The position numbers were made by a program, and so were the translations under genes. The notes under the pieces were generated by a model that was not told the DNA's origin, did not search any database, and worked only from the letters and a program-made list of their open reading frames with translations. This document shows positions 7,079 through 12,678 of a DNA stretch of 35,365 nt, one piece after another; within the stretch, counting starts at the first letter, position 1; each line of letters opens with the position of its first letter. The stretch comes from a virus: the IMG/VR virus record IMGVR_UViG_3300027710_000005, positions 1 through 35,365 of that record, one strand, 5' to 3'.

Positions 7079-7182
7079 AACGGGCTTTCAGGAAGTTGTT
7101 TGCGTTGCGCTTGTTGGTACGCTTGTTCTTGTTTGGCAGTCCAAGGCACTGGTGGATAGCTAGGAAAAGGCCAGTTAGTCAT
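7075..7182 (-). CDS. Proline-rich micro-protein, 35 aa
   Basis: This reading starts at ATG 7182, 8 bases inside the end of the DnaJ-type zinc-finger gene, and ends with an ATGA overlap at 7075-7078. The product starts MTNWPFPSYPPVPW, then is Gln/Ala-rich. Overlaps on both sides are the main support. A longer in-frame reading to 7314 would run against the zinc-finger gene and is not preferred. Confidence 0.5.
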   Translation of the reverse strand: MTNWPFPSYPPVPWTAKQEQAYQQAQRKQLPESPL

Positions 7183-7345
7183 AGTCGCTGTCCCTGTATT
7201 GTTTTGGATAACCACCAGTTCCCTTGCACTTGTAGCAAGTTGAACCGTCATACATCCCTTCGCCAGAGCCACGGCAAGTTGGACAAACGTAGTCTTCATA
7301 CTCAAGCTCATCAAACGCTTCTTCTAAGGCTTTTTTGTCAGTCAT
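7175..7345 (-). CDS. DnaJ-type zinc-finger micro-protein, 56 aa
   Basis: ATG 7345 overlaps the upstream stop (ATGA); the stop is TAA 7175. After an acidic helix (KKALEEAFDELEYED) come CPTCRGSGEG and CYKCKGTGGY. These are two CxxCxGxG repeats, the zinc-binding unit of the DnaJ cysteine-rich domain. DnaJ has four such repeats; two are enough for one zinc site. There is no J-domain, so it is not a full Hsp40. Phages often carry such stand-alone CxxCxGxG proteins. A role in protein folding or as a simple zinc adaptor is possible but unproven. It is shorter than usual gene-calling limits. Confidence 0.75.
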   Translation of the reverse strand: MTDKKALEEAFDELEYEDYVCPTCRGSGEGMYDGSTCYKCKGTGGYPKQYRDSDYD

Positions 7346-7524
7346 TGAGTGTCTCCATCAACAATACGGATTAGCGCGGCAATCAGGTCTTTAGCCTGTT
7401 CCTTGTCTAACACCACGTTAGATGACCCATGCTGGTGGTGTAGGCTCATCCACACCCCATCATCGTATTGGTCAACATAAAGGCGCTGATCGTCCTGCGC
7501 TCTGATCTTTGTTTGCAAGTCCAT
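7342..7524 (-). CDS. Small early protein, 60 aa
   Basis: ATG 7524 is preceded by the purine-rich AGGATAGGAA, a good ribosome binding site. The product runs MDLQTKIRAQDDQRLYVDQY, then WMSLHHQHGSSNVVLDKEQ and a C-terminal helix AKDLIAALIRIVDG. The strand-then-helix pattern with a final LDKEQAKDLIAAL helix occurs in short phage proteins of unknown role. It ends with an ATGA overlap to the zinc-finger gene. Confidence 0.7.
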   Translation of the reverse strand: MDLQTKIRAQDDQRLYVDQYDDGVWMSLHHQHGSSNVVLDKEQAKDLIAALIRIVDGDTQ

Positions 7525-7527
7525 TTC

Positions 7528-7710
7528 CTATCCTTTCATTTGCAATAAACGCTCTCTTACTTCCTCAACAATGCCCTTGAACAACCCTGATTGGTCGTTC
7601 TCAAGCTCTTGCGCTCTTGCCTTGGCGTAGGTTATCCAACCACGCTTCAGAGCCATATCGGTGAGATGCTGGACTTGTTTCTCTCTCACGTTGTCCAATG
7701 TCCAAGTCAC
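7528..7710 (-). CDS. Small early protein, 60 aa, overlapping its neighbour
   Basis: GTG 7710 is the apparent start, with GGAG 8-11 bases upstream. The product MTWTLDNVREKQVQHLTDMA continues with RGWITYAKARAQELEND and FKGIVEEVRERLLQMKG, an all-helical, charged, protein-like sequence. It overlaps the gene at 7601-7804 by 110 bases in another frame. Its composition looks constrained along the full length, while the other product looks protein-like only before the overlap, so the shared DNA is probably read mainly in this frame. Confidence 0.7.
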   Translation of the reverse strand: MTWTLDNVREKQVQHLTDMALKRGWITYAKARAQELENDQSGLFKGIVEEVRERLLQMKG

Positions 7711-7804
7711 CAGTTAGCTCCAATGCTTCATTGATTGTGTCTAGATTATAAGACAGATTATCCTTGACCGCATCAAGAATTTGATGTGCTTCAAAATAAT
7801 TCAT
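7601..7804 (-). CDS. Small early protein, 67 aa, 3' half overlapped
   Basis: ATG 7804 overlaps the methyltransferase stop as ATGA. The first 33 residues (MNYFEAHQILDAVKDN through INEALELTGDL) resemble short phage proteins with an ALxLTGDL ending. The remaining half (DIGQRERETSPASHRYG and on) lies in DNA that also encodes the 60-residue protein in another frame and looks less conserved. It could instead be part of a frameshifted longer protein, but no slippery site is evident. Confidence 0.6.
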   Translation of the reverse strand: MNYFEAHQILDAVKDNLSYNLDTINEALELTGDLDIGQRERETSPASHRYGSEAWLDNLRQGKSARA

Positions 7805-8730
7805 TCCAGCACCAAAGAAAGTTGGCTAAGTCGTTTGTCTTGCAAAGGCTTGTAGTCTGTGTTTAATTCACAACCAAGGTACTGCCGACCAAGGTTTTGT
7901 GCCACTTGCGCTGTTGTTCCGCTACCCATAAACGGGTCAAGCACAACTTGGCCAGGTGCAGCGCCAGCAAGAATGCAAGGTTCAATCAGCTCTGTTGGAA
8001 AAACAGCAAAGTGTGCGCCTGCATATGGTTTTGTGTTGACCGTCCAGACGCTTCGCTTGTTTGCCATTTCATAGGATTTTTCAAGTCCTGAGTGCGGCTG
8101 CAATCCACTGCCTTCATTGTGGTACTTGCCATCAGTTCTATCTCTTGTTCCCCAATCTTGTTTAACAGGGTCTTTAATAGATTCATTGTCGTAATTGTAT
8201 TTTGGAGACTTGCTCAAAAGAAAAATGTACTCATGCGCCTTGGTGCATCGGTCTTGCACAGATTCAGGCATTGGGTTTGGCTTGTGCCAAATAATGTCTT
8301 GGCGCAAATACCAGCCATCAGCCCTAAGAGCAAAAGCCAACATCCAAGGAATACCAATCAAGTCTTTTTCCTTTAGTCCTTCCAGCTTGTTGCCACGCCT
8401 TGCACAAGTTTGCGGTAAGTCTTGATCGCTGTTAGCCACAGTTTGTTTGACAATCGCCTGACCTTTGCCTGGCCGATAGTTGTAGTAGCTGTCACCAATG
8501 TTTAGCCACAAAGTTCCGTCATCAGCTAAAACGTCTTTAACGCATCGGAATACTTCAACCATCGCGGCAATGTATTCTTCTGGAGTTTCCTCTAAGCCAA
8601 TCTGTCCATCATGACCGTAGTCACGCAATCCGTAGTAGGGTGGGCTAGTCACACAAGTCTGCGCTTTAACGCCTTCTGCTGCCCATTTACGCATCGTTTC
8701 ACGGCAATCGCCAAACTCAATCTTGTTCAT
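7801..8730 (-). CDS. Solitary DNA methyltransferase (beta class, N4-C or N6-A)
   Basis: This 309-residue S-adenosylmethionine-dependent methyltransferase has the catalytic motif TSPPYYGLRDYG at residues 28-39 near the N-terminus. The cofactor motif DPFMGSGTT lies at 265-273 near the C-terminus. That order defines the beta class, which modifies exocyclic amino groups. The central part (SVWTVNTKPYAGAHFAVFP) is typical. SPPY is compatible with N4-cytosine or N6-adenine. No restriction enzyme gene is adjacent, so it is probably an anti-restriction or regulatory modification enzyme. The start overlaps the replication gene stop (ATGA). Confidence 0.95.
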   Translation of the reverse strand: MNKIEFGDCRETMRKWAAEGVKAQTCVTSPPYYGLRDYGHDGQIGLEETPEEYIAAMVEVFRCVKDVLADDGTLWLNIGDSYYNYRPGKGQAIVKQTVANSDQDLPQTCARRGNKLEGLKEKDLIGIPWMLAFALRADGWYLRQDIIWHKPNPMPESVQDRCTKAHEYIFLLSKSPKYNYDNESIKDPVKQDWGTRDRTDGKYHNEGSGLQPHSGLEKSYEMANKRSVWTVNTKPYAGAHFAVFPTELIEPCILAGAAPGQVVLDPFMGSGTTAQVAQNLGRQYLGCELNTDYKPLQDKRLSQLSLVLE

Positions 8731-9542
8731 ACAACCCCCTTACGAAGTTCCGCAAGCCTAGCCAATGTCTCCAAAGATGGCGGCACAGCTTTCTTACGAT
8801 CTTCGTCAATCTTTCGCAAGGCAGCGTCTTGGTTTGGCGGTGGTGGCGTTGTAACGTGAGCAACATCGTATTTGTTAGCAAAGGCTTGTTTTGGCGCAAC
8901 CCAATCAGCTTCAAAACTTACCCAATTCTTCAAACAACAATGGCTAATTGCTTGCTCAAGACCCCAACCCGCCTTTTCAACTTGGTTGGTAAATCTAGTC
9001 CAAGCTGTTTCTGTCAAAGACTTAGCGCCTTTGCCTTTGCGAACTATCAACCAATCATTCCAAACTTGCTGATTAACAGAATCAGGACAAGCAACGCTAG
9101 TTGCTGTTTTCTTTTTAGAAGATGTAGATGCAGATGTAGATGAAGGGGTTGGTTTTTGCTTATCATCAAGGTTAACCTTACCCTTATCCATCAAAGCAGG
9201 ATTTCCACCCTTAGAACCACCAGCAGCCCTTATCTGGCGTAGGTTTTCATCACGAATCATGCGTTTTGAGTAAATCACACCTTCGTCAGTTGTTTCATAC
9301 ACACCAGCCTGCGAAAGTTCCAAAAGCCAATCAGCGACAACCTCTGCACTATCCCCAACCATACGAGCAAGGTTTGATGGAAGGATAACCTTATCTCCAA
9401 CCTTTAAGTGTCCGTAAGGCGTTCCTTCGTGCATAAAGCAAATCATGTCCATCCACAAACCTCGCGCACCTGTTGAACAAGAACGCAAAGCCGTGTCTCT
9501 AAGCCAATCGCTTGGGTAAAACTGAAATGAAGGGCGTTTCAT
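8727..9542 (-). CDS. Replication initiation protein (O/DnaT-like)
   Basis: This 271-residue protein (ATG 9542, ATGA overlap with the HNH gene) starts MKRPSFQFYPSDWLRD and CSTGARGLWMDMICFMHE, an N-terminal winged-helix type of phage replication proteins. A Ser/Thr/Lys-rich linker (residues 128-146) separates it from a helicase-loader-like part (VWNDWLIVRKGKGAKSLT, CCLKNWVSFEADWV). The linker DNA at 9121-9144 has four tandem six-base units, reminiscent of origin repeats inside lambda O. No phage helicase or polymerase is present, so it probably recruits the host replicative helicase. Confidence 0.8.
   Translation of the reverse strand: MKRPSFQFYPSDWLRDTALRSCSTGARGLWMDMICFMHEGTPYGHLKVGDKVILPSNLARMVGDSAEVVADWLLELSQAGVYETTDEGVIYSKRMIRDENLRQIRAAGGSKGGNPALMDKGKVNLDDKQKPTPSSTSASTSSKKKTATSVACPDSVNQQVWNDWLIVRKGKGAKSLTETAWTRFTNQVEKAGWGLEQAISHCCLKNWVSFEADWVAPKQAFANKYDVAHVTTPPPPNQDAALRKIDEDRKKAVPPSLETLARLAELRKGVV
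9121..9144. repeat. Four tandem 6-bp units inside the replication gene
   Basis: Four units GATGTA, GATGCA, GATGTA, GATGAA lie end to end in the linker-coding part of the replication gene. They encode the Ser/Thr/Ala stretch. In lambda the origin iterons are inside gene O at the equivalent linker, so this is a weak origin candidate. Simple codon-repeat expansion of a flexible linker explains it equally well. Confidence 0.4.
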
Positions 9543-9961
9543 TTTTGCAACTCCTTCAACCAGCTCCAATAATCATCAGACAAATCTTGTCCTTTGTTGA
9601 ACAAAAATTTATGCAAAGGCGCTTGTGGATTCACATCTAAGCCAATAAATCCAGCGACTATGTAAGAAATTTCTTCTTTGTTGTAAGGCCCATCAACATT
9701 AAGCCTAGACATAACTTCAAAAAACACATCAAAGTCTTTTGAATGTTCAATTTCATGGCAGATTTCACATAGAACCGCGTATTGGTCTAATTGGTATTCC
9801 CAAGGCTCTTTGCCTTTGGCATACATCTTGTGATGAACATGAAGTGTTGATTGTGTGTCTCCACAAGATTGACAAGTGAATTCATTATCGTCAAGAACTT
9901 CAAGACGTTTCTTTTGCCAACGTGGGTCTTTTAGCTTTTCAGCATAGGTCTTTTTTGCCAT
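9539..9961 (-). CDS. HNH endonuclease, 140 aa
   Basis: The start ATG 9961 gives MAKKTYAEKLKDPRWQ, followed by RLEVLDDNEFTCQSCGD and a classical HNH core: C30-x2-C33, LHVHH (H41, H43, H44), and LCEICHEIEH with C65, C68, H69. Four cysteines hold a structural zinc, and the HH pair and last His form the metal site. A C-terminal helical part of about 65 residues follows (NKEEISYIVAGFIGL, DDYWSWLKELQK). This HNHc type is common as a free-standing phage nuclease. It is coupled to the replication gene by ATGA. Confidence 0.85.
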   Translation of the reverse strand: MAKKTYAEKLKDPRWQKKRLEVLDDNEFTCQSCGDTQSTLHVHHKMYAKGKEPWEYQLDQYAVLCEICHEIEHSKDFDVFFEVMSRLNVDGPYNKEEISYIVAGFIGLDVNPQAPLHKFLFNKGQDLSDDYWSWLKELQK

Positions 9962-10066
9962 AAGGCTTCTCCGCAAACTCCCAGAAAGAAACACAGGCAG
10001 GCGGGGAGTACGCTTTTCGGTCAGCTAATTACTTCTGACCTAGCCCTGTTTCAAAAAATCATACCA
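9962..10066 (-). other. Short non-coding spacer with a hairpin
   Basis: About 105 bases separate the HNH gene from the membrane-protein gene, a rare gap in this operon. It holds GGTCAG/CTGACC (10019-10024 with 10035-10040, loop of 10). No run of T follows on the minus strand, so it is not a clear terminator; it may mark an insertion edge of the HNH gene or slow transcription. Confidence 0.4.
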
Positions 10067-10219
10067 TCAATTGAACCACAAGTAAAACCCGTGGAGAATC
10101 CCAATGGGGAAAAAGATAGCGCCAGCCACCAAGAAGCCCCAGAAGCCATGTGCAAAGCAAGTGAAGATGTGGGTTAACCAAGCGGCAAAGCAAGCAAAGC
10201 CAATAAACGCTTCCATCAT
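10067..10219 (-). CDS. Small integral membrane protein, 50 aa
   Basis: The reading from ATG 10219 (ATGA overlap with the MazG-like gene; a second ATG follows directly) gives MMEAFIGFACFAAWLTHIF, then CFAHGFWGFLVAGAIFFP and GILHGFYLWFN. Two hydrophobic segments (about 4-22 and 26-47) make it a two-pass inner-membrane protein. I recognise the pattern AWLTHI-x-x-C, then AGAIFFPIGI-x-HG, from small proteins of many phages, but no function is established to my knowledge. Early expression and membrane location would suit superinfection exclusion or host-membrane modulation. Confidence 0.75.
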   Translation of the reverse strand: MMEAFIGFACFAAWLTHIFTCFAHGFWGFLVAGAIFFPIGILHGFYLWFN

Positions 10220-10521
10220 GCTTCCTTAATAAACAAGCCGTCTTTGTTGAGATAGCCCTTGCGATCTTTGATCTCGTTGTAAGCGCCCTCCAAACAAGAC
10301 ACTAGGTCTAGGTCAACAATGGCGCACCCCATGATTAGCGTCACCAGAATGTCGCCATAAGCATCTGCAATAGCCGCCTTGTCGTTGTTACGCAACGCAT
10401 CAACCAGTTCGTCTAGTTCCTCTTGCGTCTTGATCGCCTGGGCAGCGGCGGTTGAGTTTTGCACAATCCCACGGGCCTCACCCCATTGGATGACTTTCAT
10501 TTCTAGGTCTGCGTAACTCAT
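10216..10521 (-). CDS. MazG-like nucleotide pyrophosphohydrolase
   Basis: This 101-residue protein matches the all-alpha NTP-PPase pattern: KTQEELDELVDAL with E34, E35 and E38, then DAYGDILVTLIMG with D53 and D57, and YNEIKDRKGYL near the end. These carboxylates bind magnesium and the triphosphate. Phage MazG-like enzymes are thought to hydrolyse non-canonical or regulatory nucleotides and so reset the host nucleotide pool in infection. The start overlaps the Cro-like stop (ATGA), so it is the second gene of the leftward early operon. Confidence 0.88.
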   Translation of the reverse strand: MSYADLEMKVIQWGEARGIVQNSTAAAQAIKTQEELDELVDALRNNDKAAIADAYGDILVTLIMGCAIVDLDLVSCLEGAYNEIKDRKGYLNKDGLFIKEA

Positions 10522-10688
10522 TTAATGTCTTTCAAAAGTTGGGGGTGGTTGAGTTGTATCTGCCAAACGCGAGACTGTGGAATCTTGCCGTTCTTTTTCC
10601 ATAGCCATACAGTCGTTCGCTTCACGCCAAGCAGACGCGCAAGCTCACTCTGTGAGCCTGCCTTGTTAATAATTGATTGAATGTCCAT
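10518..10688 (-). CDS. cro: Cro-like repressor
   Basis: This 56-residue protein from ATG 10688 has a helix-turn-helix at residues 12-37 (SQSELARLLGVKRTTVWLWK, then NGKIP), the Cro/YdaS-type pattern with a Trp-Lys recognition helix. It is the first gene of the leftward operon and lies 8 bases from an operator-like inverted repeat that covers the -10 box of its own promoter. A reading starting at 10733 would run through that promoter and is rejected. It probably represses both divergent promoters. No CI-type repressor gene is present in the control region. Confidence 0.85.
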   Translation of the reverse strand: MDIQSIINKAGSQSELARLLGVKRTTVWLWKKNGKIPQSRVWQIQLNHPQLLKDIK

Positions 10689-10695
10689 TTGTCTA

Positions 10696-10715
10696 TTGTC
10701 TACATTTTTAGACAA
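10696..10715. promoter_or_regulatory. Operator-like inverted repeat O1
   Basis: TTGTCTA-CATTTT-TAGACAA is a perfect 7-base inverted repeat with a 6-base spacer. A further TTGTCTA sits directly before it at 10689-10695. It covers the proposed -10 box of the leftward promoter and lies 8 bases from the cro start, so binding by Cro would give autorepression. Confidence 0.75.
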
Positions 10716-10733
10716 AAAAGCAACACTTTGCAA
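10705..10733 (-). promoter_or_regulatory. Leftward early promoter
   Basis: Read on the minus strand, a -35 box TTGCAA (10733-10728) is followed after 17 bases by a -10 box TAAAAA (10710-10705). Each matches sigma-70 consensus at four of six bases with ideal spacing. The -10 box is inside operator O1. Transcription would start near 10698, leaving a very short leader before cro. Confidence 0.55.
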
Positions 10734-10748
10734 GTTTTTTTGTGTTTG

Positions 10749-10778
10749 TTGTGTTTTGTCTAGAAATCTAGATATACT
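10749..10778 (+). promoter_or_regulatory. Rightward early promoter
   Basis: A -10 box TATACT (10773-10778, five of six matches) has a weaker -35 candidate TTGTGT at 10749-10754 with 18-base spacing, in a T-rich tract. Operator O2 fills the spacer and touches the -10 box, the usual geometry for repression. The first downstream gene starts at 10824. Confidence 0.6.
10756..10775. promoter_or_regulatory. Operator-like repeat O2
   Basis: TTGTCTA-GAAATC-TAGATAT repeats the 7-6-7 geometry of O1. The left arm is identical and the right arm matches the first four bases (TAGA). The centre also forms TCTAGA-AA-TCTAGA (10759-10772). It overlaps the rightward promoter. Two related sites, one in each divergent promoter, support a shared repressor. 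Confidence 0.65.
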
Positions 10779-10823
10779 GACAACATCCCGTAGCGCAACG
10801 CAAGCGGTAACTTAGGAAACGAT

Positions 10824-10982
10824 ATGTCACACATTTTAGAAATTCAAAAAATTCTCAACTGCACAATTGATCACGCTCGTAAGGTGTTTGATCAAATGTG
10901 TTCTAGTGGATTGGACTTTAGCGAGTGCAGTAAACGCGCTTTCAAGGCTGAAGTTTTGGCTTCCAATTTGTTAGTCAAATAA
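10824..10982 (+). CDS. First rightward early protein, 52 aa
   Basis: ATG 10824 is preceded by TAGGAAACGAT, the same 14-base start region that occurs at 13537-13550. The product MSHILEIQKILNCTIDHAR continues with VFDQMCSSGLDFSECSKR and ends SNLLVK; it is soluble and helical, with three cysteines. It is the first gene after the rightward promoter. No family is recognised. An early regulator, host-takeover or anti-repressor role is possible from position only. Confidence 0.65.
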   Translation: MSHILEIQKILNCTIDHARKVFDQMCSSGLDFSECSKRAFKAEVLASNLLVK

Positions 10983-10991
10983 GGAGCAAAC

Positions 10992-11186
10992 ATGAAACTC
11001 AACGAAACAACCCGCACATTTCCACGCACTCTCGAAGAAGCATTTCCCGATAACGTAGAGGACATTCAACGTCTTCAGCAAGGTGATTGGATGGAAGAAC
11101 ACACCCATGACTACGAAAAGTGGCTAAACATCATCTATTCGTTTGCCGCAGGTTTCATTGTGGCAATGATTGTGTTTGGAGGTTAA
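10992..11186 (+). CDS. Early protein with C-terminal membrane anchor, 64 aa
   Basis: ATG 10992 follows a strong AAGGAG ribosome binding site. The N-terminal 45 residues are charged and acidic (TLEEAFPDNVEDIQRLQQGD, then HTHDYEKW). A single hydrophobic helix, YSFAAGFIVAMIVFGG, ends the chain, making it a tail-anchored inner-membrane protein with a cytoplasmic domain. It sits 2 bases before the lipoprotein gene, so the pair may act together at the envelope. No family is recognised. Confidence 0.75.
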   Translation: MKLNETTRTFPRTLEEAFPDNVEDIQRLQQGDWMEEHTHDYEKWLNIIYSFAAGFIVAMIVFGG

Positions 11187-11188
11187 AC

Positions 11189-11485
11189 ATGAAATACGTT
11201 TTGTTTTTATCTCTATTCTTAGCGGCTTGCTCATCAAACAAACAGCCTGCTTACCAAGAAGTCAAATATGAGCCTCGTCAAGAGCCACGTTATGAGCAAC
11301 CAAATCAAGAATTGATTGTTGACCCACGGGTTCAATCAATGGGTCGTAATGAAGTCATTGATGCCATCAAGCAATGTGAAACAGCAGGACTCAGAGCCAT
11401 TCCAATCTATGCCAAACGTAAGATTGCTGGTTACTCAGTTGAAACAGTTGTTGAAGTCACTTGTGGCCCACGCTACACCTTTTAA
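11189..11485 (+). CDS. Predicted lipoprotein, 98 aa
   Basis: ATG 11189 follows GGAGG at good spacing; the longer upstream reading is rejected. The signal peptide MKYVLFLSLFLAACSS has a lipobox L-A-A-C with Cys14, and Ser at +2 favours outer-membrane sorting in Gram-negative cells. A Pro/Gln/Glu-rich linker (residues 19-42) leads to a small C-terminal domain (RNEVIDAIKQCETAGLRAI, then VVEVTCGPRY) with two further cysteines. An early phage lipoprotein next to a membrane protein could block re-infection, as T5 Llp does by receptor masking. It could instead be an o-spanin-like protein, but it is far from the lysis genes. Confidence 0.85.
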   Translation: MKYVLFLSLFLAACSSNKQPAYQEVKYEPRQEPRYEQPNQELIVDPRVQSMGRNEVIDAIKQCETAGLRAIPIYAKRKIAGYSVETVVEVTCGPRYTF

Positions 11486-11494
11486 GGAAACACT

Positions 11495-12049
11495 ATGAAA
11501 AACATCGCCTCTGCTTTGGTTAAGGCACAAAAAGCCTTTGGCCCTGCGCTTAAGACTTCTACCAATCCTCACTTCCGTTCTAAGTACGCTGATTTGTCAG
11601 CTTGCGTTGAGGCAGTGATTGACGCGCTAAACAACAATGGGATTGCCTTGGTTCAAAAATCTTATGACTGTCCAACAGGCGTAATGATTGAAACCATGTT
11701 TGTGCATGAATCAGGCGAAATGCTTGAGTGTGGAATTCTTCACTTTCCTGCAAGCAAAGCAGACCCACAAGGTCACATGAGCGCCTTGACCTATGCCCGT
11801 AGGGGTTCGCTTATGGCGGCTTGTGGTATTGCCCCAGAAGATGACGATGGCAACAAAGCGTCACGCCCTGAAAAGACTGTGGTGGATTCCAACCTGATGG
11901 CAGATCACCTGTTAGCAATCCAAGACGCAACTGACGAAACAACGCTTAAAGCCGCCTATCAAGCTGCTTACAAAGCCTGCGGCACAGACGCTAACTGGCA
12001 AAAGAAAGTTATTGCGGTCAAAGATGAAAAGAAAGCGAGTTTGAAATGA
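11495..12049 (+). CDS. erf: ERF-family single-strand annealing protein
   Basis: This 184-residue protein has the ERF hallmark segments KAFGPALKTSTNPHFRSKYA, CVEAVIDALNNNGIALVQ, and GHMSALTYARRGSLMAACG, followed by EDDDGN. ERF of phage P22 anneals complementary single strands and circularises or recombines phage DNA. The C-terminal 55 residues are a helical tail. The ATG is preceded by AAGGAAACACT. The stop overlaps the exonuclease start (ATGA), so the two recombination partners are made together. Confidence 0.95.
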   Translation: MKNIASALVKAQKAFGPALKTSTNPHFRSKYADLSACVEAVIDALNNNGIALVQKSYDCPTGVMIETMFVHESGEMLECGILHFPASKADPQGHMSALTYARRGSLMAACGIAPEDDDGNKASRPEKTVVDSNLMADHLLAIQDATDETTLKAAYQAAYKACGTDANWQKKVIAVKDEKKASLK

Positions 12050-12678
12050 TTGAACAAGGTTCACCAGAATGGTTTGCCCAAAGGCTTGGAAAAGTAACTG
12101 CCTCACGGGTTGCTGACGTTATTGCAAAGACCAAGACAGGTTACTCCACCAGCCGTGACAACTACATGGCTCAGTTGGTTTGTGAGCGCATGACAGGCAC
12201 AGTTGGGGAGTCGTTTACTAACGCAGCTATGCAATGGGGTACTGAAACTGAACCATTGGCTAGGGCGGCATACGAAGCCCATGCTGACGTTTTAGTTGAT
12301 GAGGTTGCCATGATTACCCATCCAACAATTGAAGCCTCTGGTGCTTCTCCTGATGGGTTGGTGGGTGACGATGGAATGCTTGAGATCAAGTGTCCCAACA
12401 CGGCAACGCATATTGACACTTTGTTGAGCCAAACTGTGCCAAGTAAATACATCACACAGATGCAATGGCAGATGGCTTGCACAGAGCGTAGCTGGTGTGA
12501 CTTTGTGAGTTTTGACCCACGGATGTCAAATGGACTTCAGTTGTTTGTAAAGCGCGTACCCCGTGACGATGCTTACATTCAAATGCTTGAAGAAGAAGTC
12601 AAAAAGTTCCTCACAGAACTGGATGGCAAAATTACGAAACTAAATGAATTGAAAGAAAAACATGGCAACAATCTATGA
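12046..12678 (+). CDS. YqaJ-family (lambda exonuclease-like) recombination nuclease
   Basis: This 210-residue protein has the YqaJ/lambda-exo catalytic arrangement: GSPEWFAQRLGKVTASR at the N-terminus, WGTETEPLAR, SGASPDGLV with D103, and LEIKCP with E113 and K115, then a QMQWQMACT segment. These residues form a two-metal PD-(D/E)XK site for 5'-3' resection of duplex ends, which feeds single strands to ERF. It overlaps erf by 4 bases and the next gene by 17, forming a tight module. A C-terminal helical stretch (about 180-207) may mediate trimer or partner contacts. Confidence 0.93.
   Translation: MIEQGSPEWFAQRLGKVTASRVADVIAKTKTGYSTSRDNYMAQLVCERMTGTVGESFTNAAMQWGTETEPLARAAYEAHADVLVDEVAMITHPTIEASGASPDGLVGDDGMLEIKCPNTATHIDTLLSQTVPSKYITQMQWQMACTERSWCDFVSFDPRMSNGLQLFVKRVPRDDAYIQMLEEEVKKFLTELDGKITKLNELKEKHGNNL

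Noticed and set aside
7601-7804. Programmed frameshift joining the 67- and 60-residue genes
   Set aside because: No slippery heptamer is evident at the frame change, and the second gene has its own start and ribosome binding site.
10734-10823. Hidden cI-type repressor gene in the divergent region
   Set aside because: The space is under 100 bases and is taken up by promoter and operator sequences on both strands.
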